In this document: positions 7,205 through 9,152 of the stretch, one piece after another | How the letters are laid out: every line of letters begins with the position of its first letter | Position numbering within the stretch: position 1 is the stretch's first letter | From: Candidatus Acetothermia bacterium | Lineage (GTDB): Bacteria; Bipolaricaulota; Bipolaricaulia; RBG-16-55-9; JANLFV01 | Direction: 5' to 3' | Length of the DNA: 9,152 nucleotides | NCBI GenBank assembly: GCA_028275195.1 | Contig: JAPWVC010000047.1 | Location: forward strand, 1-9,152 | Notes under the pieces: generated by a model | Seen by the model: the letters and a program-made list of their open reading frames with translations, nothing else | Database searches by the model: none | Told to the model about the DNA's origin: nothing | Translations under genes and position numbers: made by a program

Positions 7205-8224
7205 ATGATCAAATACATTGGTGTGAGGCTTGTGCAGTCGATCTTCGTCCTCTTCGGGCTCTCTCTCTTGATCTTCTTTATCGCCCGGGTCGTGCCAGGC
7301 GATCCGGCCCGAGTCGCGCTTGGCAATCTCGCCACTGAAGAGCAGGTCCAGAAGCTCCGGGCCGAGATGCATCTGGACAAGCCTTTTGCCGTCCAGTATT
7401 ACTATTGGCTCAGGTCCTTGCTCCATGGGGACTTAGGGAGGTCGCTATATACCCAGCGCCCTGTAGTTACGGACTTGAAGCAGTATATCCCCGCCACGCT
7501 CGAGCTGATCCTCTTCGCTACGCTTATCTCCCTCGTCTTCGGCCAGGTGACGGGGGTCCTGGCCGGCTACTTCCGGAACTCCTGGTTCGATAACCTGTCT
7601 CGGCTTGCCTCCTACCTCGGGGTCGCTACGCCCTCCTTTGTCGTGGCGATCCTCCTGCTCTTCATCTTCAGCCAACTGCTGAAGCTGGCCCCGAGCGTCG
7701 GCCGCCTCCCCCTGATGGTGAAGGCCCCTCCTACAGTCACAGGCTTCATGGTCCTCGACAGCCTGATCGCCGGGCGGCCTGATCTTGCTCTCCTGGCACT
7801 GAAACACCTCGTCCTCCCCGCTTTCAGCCTGGCCGTGATCCATATCGCCCAAGAGGGGCGGATCACCCGCTCCTCCCTGATTGAGAATGTCCAGAAGGAC
7901 TACATCACCGCTCATGAAGTCCACGGGATCAGGCCAGCCAAGCTCATCTTCAAATACCTACTGAAGCCCTCGATCATCCCGACCGTGACGGTAATGGGGC
8001 TGGACTTCGCCTTCCTCATGTCGAATGCCTTCCTCGTCGAACTGGTCTTCTTCTGGCCCGGCTTCGCGCGCTATGCCGTCAATGCCATGCTAAGCAAGGA
8101 CCTCAATGCCATCGTGGCTGTGGTCCTGGTGATCGGGGTGACTTTCGCCTTAGTAAATTTGGTGGTGGACATTATTATCACCTTCTTAGATCCCACGATC
8201 CGGATCCAGCGGAGAGGAGGCTAG
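7205..8224 (+). CDS. dppB: ABC transporter permease, DppB-like
   Basis: The product is 339 residues, normal for this subunit. The N-terminal membrane segment (about 9-29) is followed by the family's conserved PGDPARVALGN (31-41) and an extracytoplasmic stretch including LHGDLGRSL (73-81). Further membrane segments lie near 98-121, 132-160, 201-214, 258-284 and 302-327. The cytoplasmic EAA loop, which docks on the ATPase, reads EVHGIRPAKLIFKYLLKP (238-255). The C-terminus has LDPTIR (328-333), a hallmark of DppB/OppB permeases. The ATG at 7205 gives the usual short MIKYIGVRLVQ start, but has only TAGG immediately upstream and no proper adjacent SD. Translation may depend on the AAGGAGG before the hairpin. 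It pairs with the DppC-like permease. Substrate is not readable; the gene symbol denotes family only. Confidence 0.93.
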   Translation: MIKYIGVRLVQSIFVLFGLSLLIFFIARVVPGDPARVALGNLATEEQVQKLRAEMHLDKPFAVQYYYWLRSLLHGDLGRSLYTQRPVVTDLKQYIPATLELILFATLISLVFGQVTGVLAGYFRNSWFDNLSRLASYLGVATPSFVVAILLLFIFSQLLKLAPSVGRLPLMVKAPPTVTGFMVLDSLIAGRPDLALLALKHLVLPAFSLAVIHIAQEGRITRSSLIENVQKDYITAHEVHGIRPAKLIFKYLLKPSIIPTVTVMGLDFAFLMSNAFLVELVFFWPGFARYAVNAMLSKDLNAIVAVVLVIGVTFALVNLVVDIIITFLDPTIRIQRRGG

Positions 8225-8227
8225 CAG

Positions 8228-9124
8228 ATGATAGTGGAACGCAGGATGGGGCTCTGGGGGGCGTTGGTGCGGAAGCAGCGGGGCCTGGCCAAGGGCTGGT
8301 ATAAGTATTCGCGAAACCCCCTCTCCGTAATAGGTCTGATCGTCCTGGTCTTGATCGGCCTCACCGCCGGGTTAGCCCCCTACATCGCCCCCTATCCCGA
8401 GCATGCCGGGGCCTATACGAACTTCCGTGAGGCGGGCCTCCCACCCAGCAGGGCTCACCTCTTCGGGACTGATCGGGTCGGAAGAGATGTCTTCAGCCGG
8501 GTGATCTTCGGCTACCGCTTCTCCCTTCTCCTTGGGGTTGTGGTGCTCAGCTTGGCTGTCCCCTCGGGGGTCATCTTGGGCCTGCTCGGCGGCTACTATA
8601 ATGGCACTTGGATCGAGGTCCTCATCATGAGGATCACCGATGTCTTCCTGGCCGTCCCCCCACTGGTGTTGGCGATGGCCATCGCGGCGATGCTCACCCC
8701 TAACCTATTCAATGCGATGATCGCGATCTCGCTCTCCTGGTGGCCCTGGTATTGCCGCCTGGTCTACGGCGTCACGGCCTCGCTGAGGAACCAGTTCTTC
8801 GTACGAGAGGCCGAATTGACCGGGGCAAGCAAGTTCCATATCCTCTTCAAAGAGATCCTTCCCAACTGCTTCGGCCCGATCATGACCAAGGTGACACTTG
8901 ACATGGGGATCGCGATCCTGATGGGAGCTTCACTCAGCTTCATCGGGCTAGGGGCCCAGCCCCCGACGCCGGACTTAGGGACGATGCTCGCGGACGGGGC
9001 TAAGCGCTTACCCTCGGAATGGTGGAGCACGATCTTCCCGGCCCTGGCGATCGTAGCAGTGATCCTGGCCTTCAACCTCGTGGGGGACGGCCTCCGCGAT
9101 GTCTTCGCTGTGGAGGAGGTGTGA
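8228..9124 (+). CDS. dppC: ABC transporter permease, DppC-like
   Basis: The product is 298 residues, normal for this subunit. AGGAGG at 8215-8220, within the last codons of dppB, gives 7-base spacing to the ATG at 8228. An N-terminal cytoplasmic region with a KYSRNPLSVIG signature (26-36) leads to the first membrane segment (34-54). The family motif LFGTDRVGRDVFSR (78-91) follows, then segments near 98-121, 136-155, 160-178, 222-242 and 268-287. The EAA loop is REAELTGASKFHILFKEILPN (193-213, Glu194 to Gly199 core). After it come SLSFIGLGAQPPTPDLGTML (235-254) and a C-terminal NLVGDGLRDVF (283-293), all typical of DppC/OppC. The intact set of motifs indicates a functional permease that forms the heterodimeric channel with the upstream DppB-like protein. 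Substrate is not readable; the gene symbol denotes family only. Confidence 0.94.
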   Translation: MIVERRMGLWGALVRKQRGLAKGWYKYSRNPLSVIGLIVLVLIGLTAGLAPYIAPYPEHAGAYTNFREAGLPPSRAHLFGTDRVGRDVFSRVIFGYRFSLLLGVVVLSLAVPSGVILGLLGGYYNGTWIEVLIMRITDVFLAVPPLVLAMAIAAMLTPNLFNAMIAISLSWWPWYCRLVYGVTASLRNQFFVREAELTGASKFHILFKEILPNCFGPIMTKVTLDMGIAILMGASLSFIGLGAQPPTPDLGTMLADGAKRLPSEWWSTIFPALAIVAVILAFNLVGDGLRDVFAVEEV

Positions 9125-9132
9125 GGCCGGGG

Positions 9133-9152
9133 ATGGCGCCTCTCCTCGAGAT
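9133..9152 (+). CDS. Start of the next gene, probably the DppD-type ATPase (partial)
   Basis: Only six codons are visible (MAPLLE) before the window ends. This resembles the usual opening of oligopeptide ABC transporter ATPases, in which a short PLLE/LLEV start precedes the first strand of the nucleotide-binding domain. The gene order binding protein, DppB, DppC makes an ATPase the expected next gene. The start is uncertain. ATG 9133 has GGAGG (9115-9119) 13 bases upstream. An in-frame GTG at 9121 overlaps the dppC stop but lies almost on the SD. The identification rests mainly on context. Confidence 0.5.

Noticed and set aside
6067..7380. Long minus-strand open frame (437 codons) opposite the binding protein and the dppB start
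   Set aside because: It is antisense to a clear family 5 binding protein and crosses the intergenic hairpin. The translation is repetitive in D, L, G and R, as expected of a shadow frame.

Overview
The window is a GC-rich, tightly packed stretch in which every gene is on the + strand. It reads as one catabolic/uptake cluster, probably one or two operons. Most genes have strong Shine-Dalgarno (SD) sequences. The codon use favours GTC, ATC, CTC, GAG, CGG and GGG. The extracellular binding protein has a signal peptide with a signal-peptidase-I type end and no canonical lipobox. Together these suggest a prokaryote with a diderm-type export habit, possibly thermophilic. I cannot assign a phylum from the sequence, and an archaeon is not formally excluded.

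Layout: positions 1-64 are a short purine-rich leader that may hold the last codons of an upstream gene. Then come hyuA (65-2098) and hyuB (2108-3889), the two subunits of an ATP-dependent hydantoinase/oxoprolinase-type enzyme. A small cyclophilin-like DUF3830-type protein (3879-4325) overlaps the end of hyuB. An M24 family metallopeptidase of the Xaa-Pro dipeptidase/aminopeptidase P type (4322-5431) follows, joined by an ATGA stop/start overlap. A 71-base spacer (5432-5502) carries two near-perfect SD sequences. It leads into an ABC uptake system of the dipeptide/oligopeptide/nickel class: solute-binding protein (5503-7140), a spacer with a long perfect hairpin (7156-7193), a DppB-like permease (7205-8224), a DppC-like permease (8228-9124), and the first codons of what is probably the DppD-type ATPase, cut by the window edge.

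How the genes may work together (inference): the ABC transporter imports a peptide or cyclic amide. The M24 enzyme can trim peptides, especially at Xaa-Pro bonds. HyuA/HyuB use ATP to open a lactam, imide or hydantoin ring, with 5-oxoproline as the best-known example. The DUF3830-type protein is translationally coupled to hyuB and is the least understood part; it may be an extra subunit or a ligand-binding partner. No mobile element, CRISPR array, tRNA or rRNA was seen. The families are individually known. The points of interest are the small DUF3830-type protein in this context, the hairpin between the binding protein and permease genes, and an SD sequence with no usable start codon behind it.
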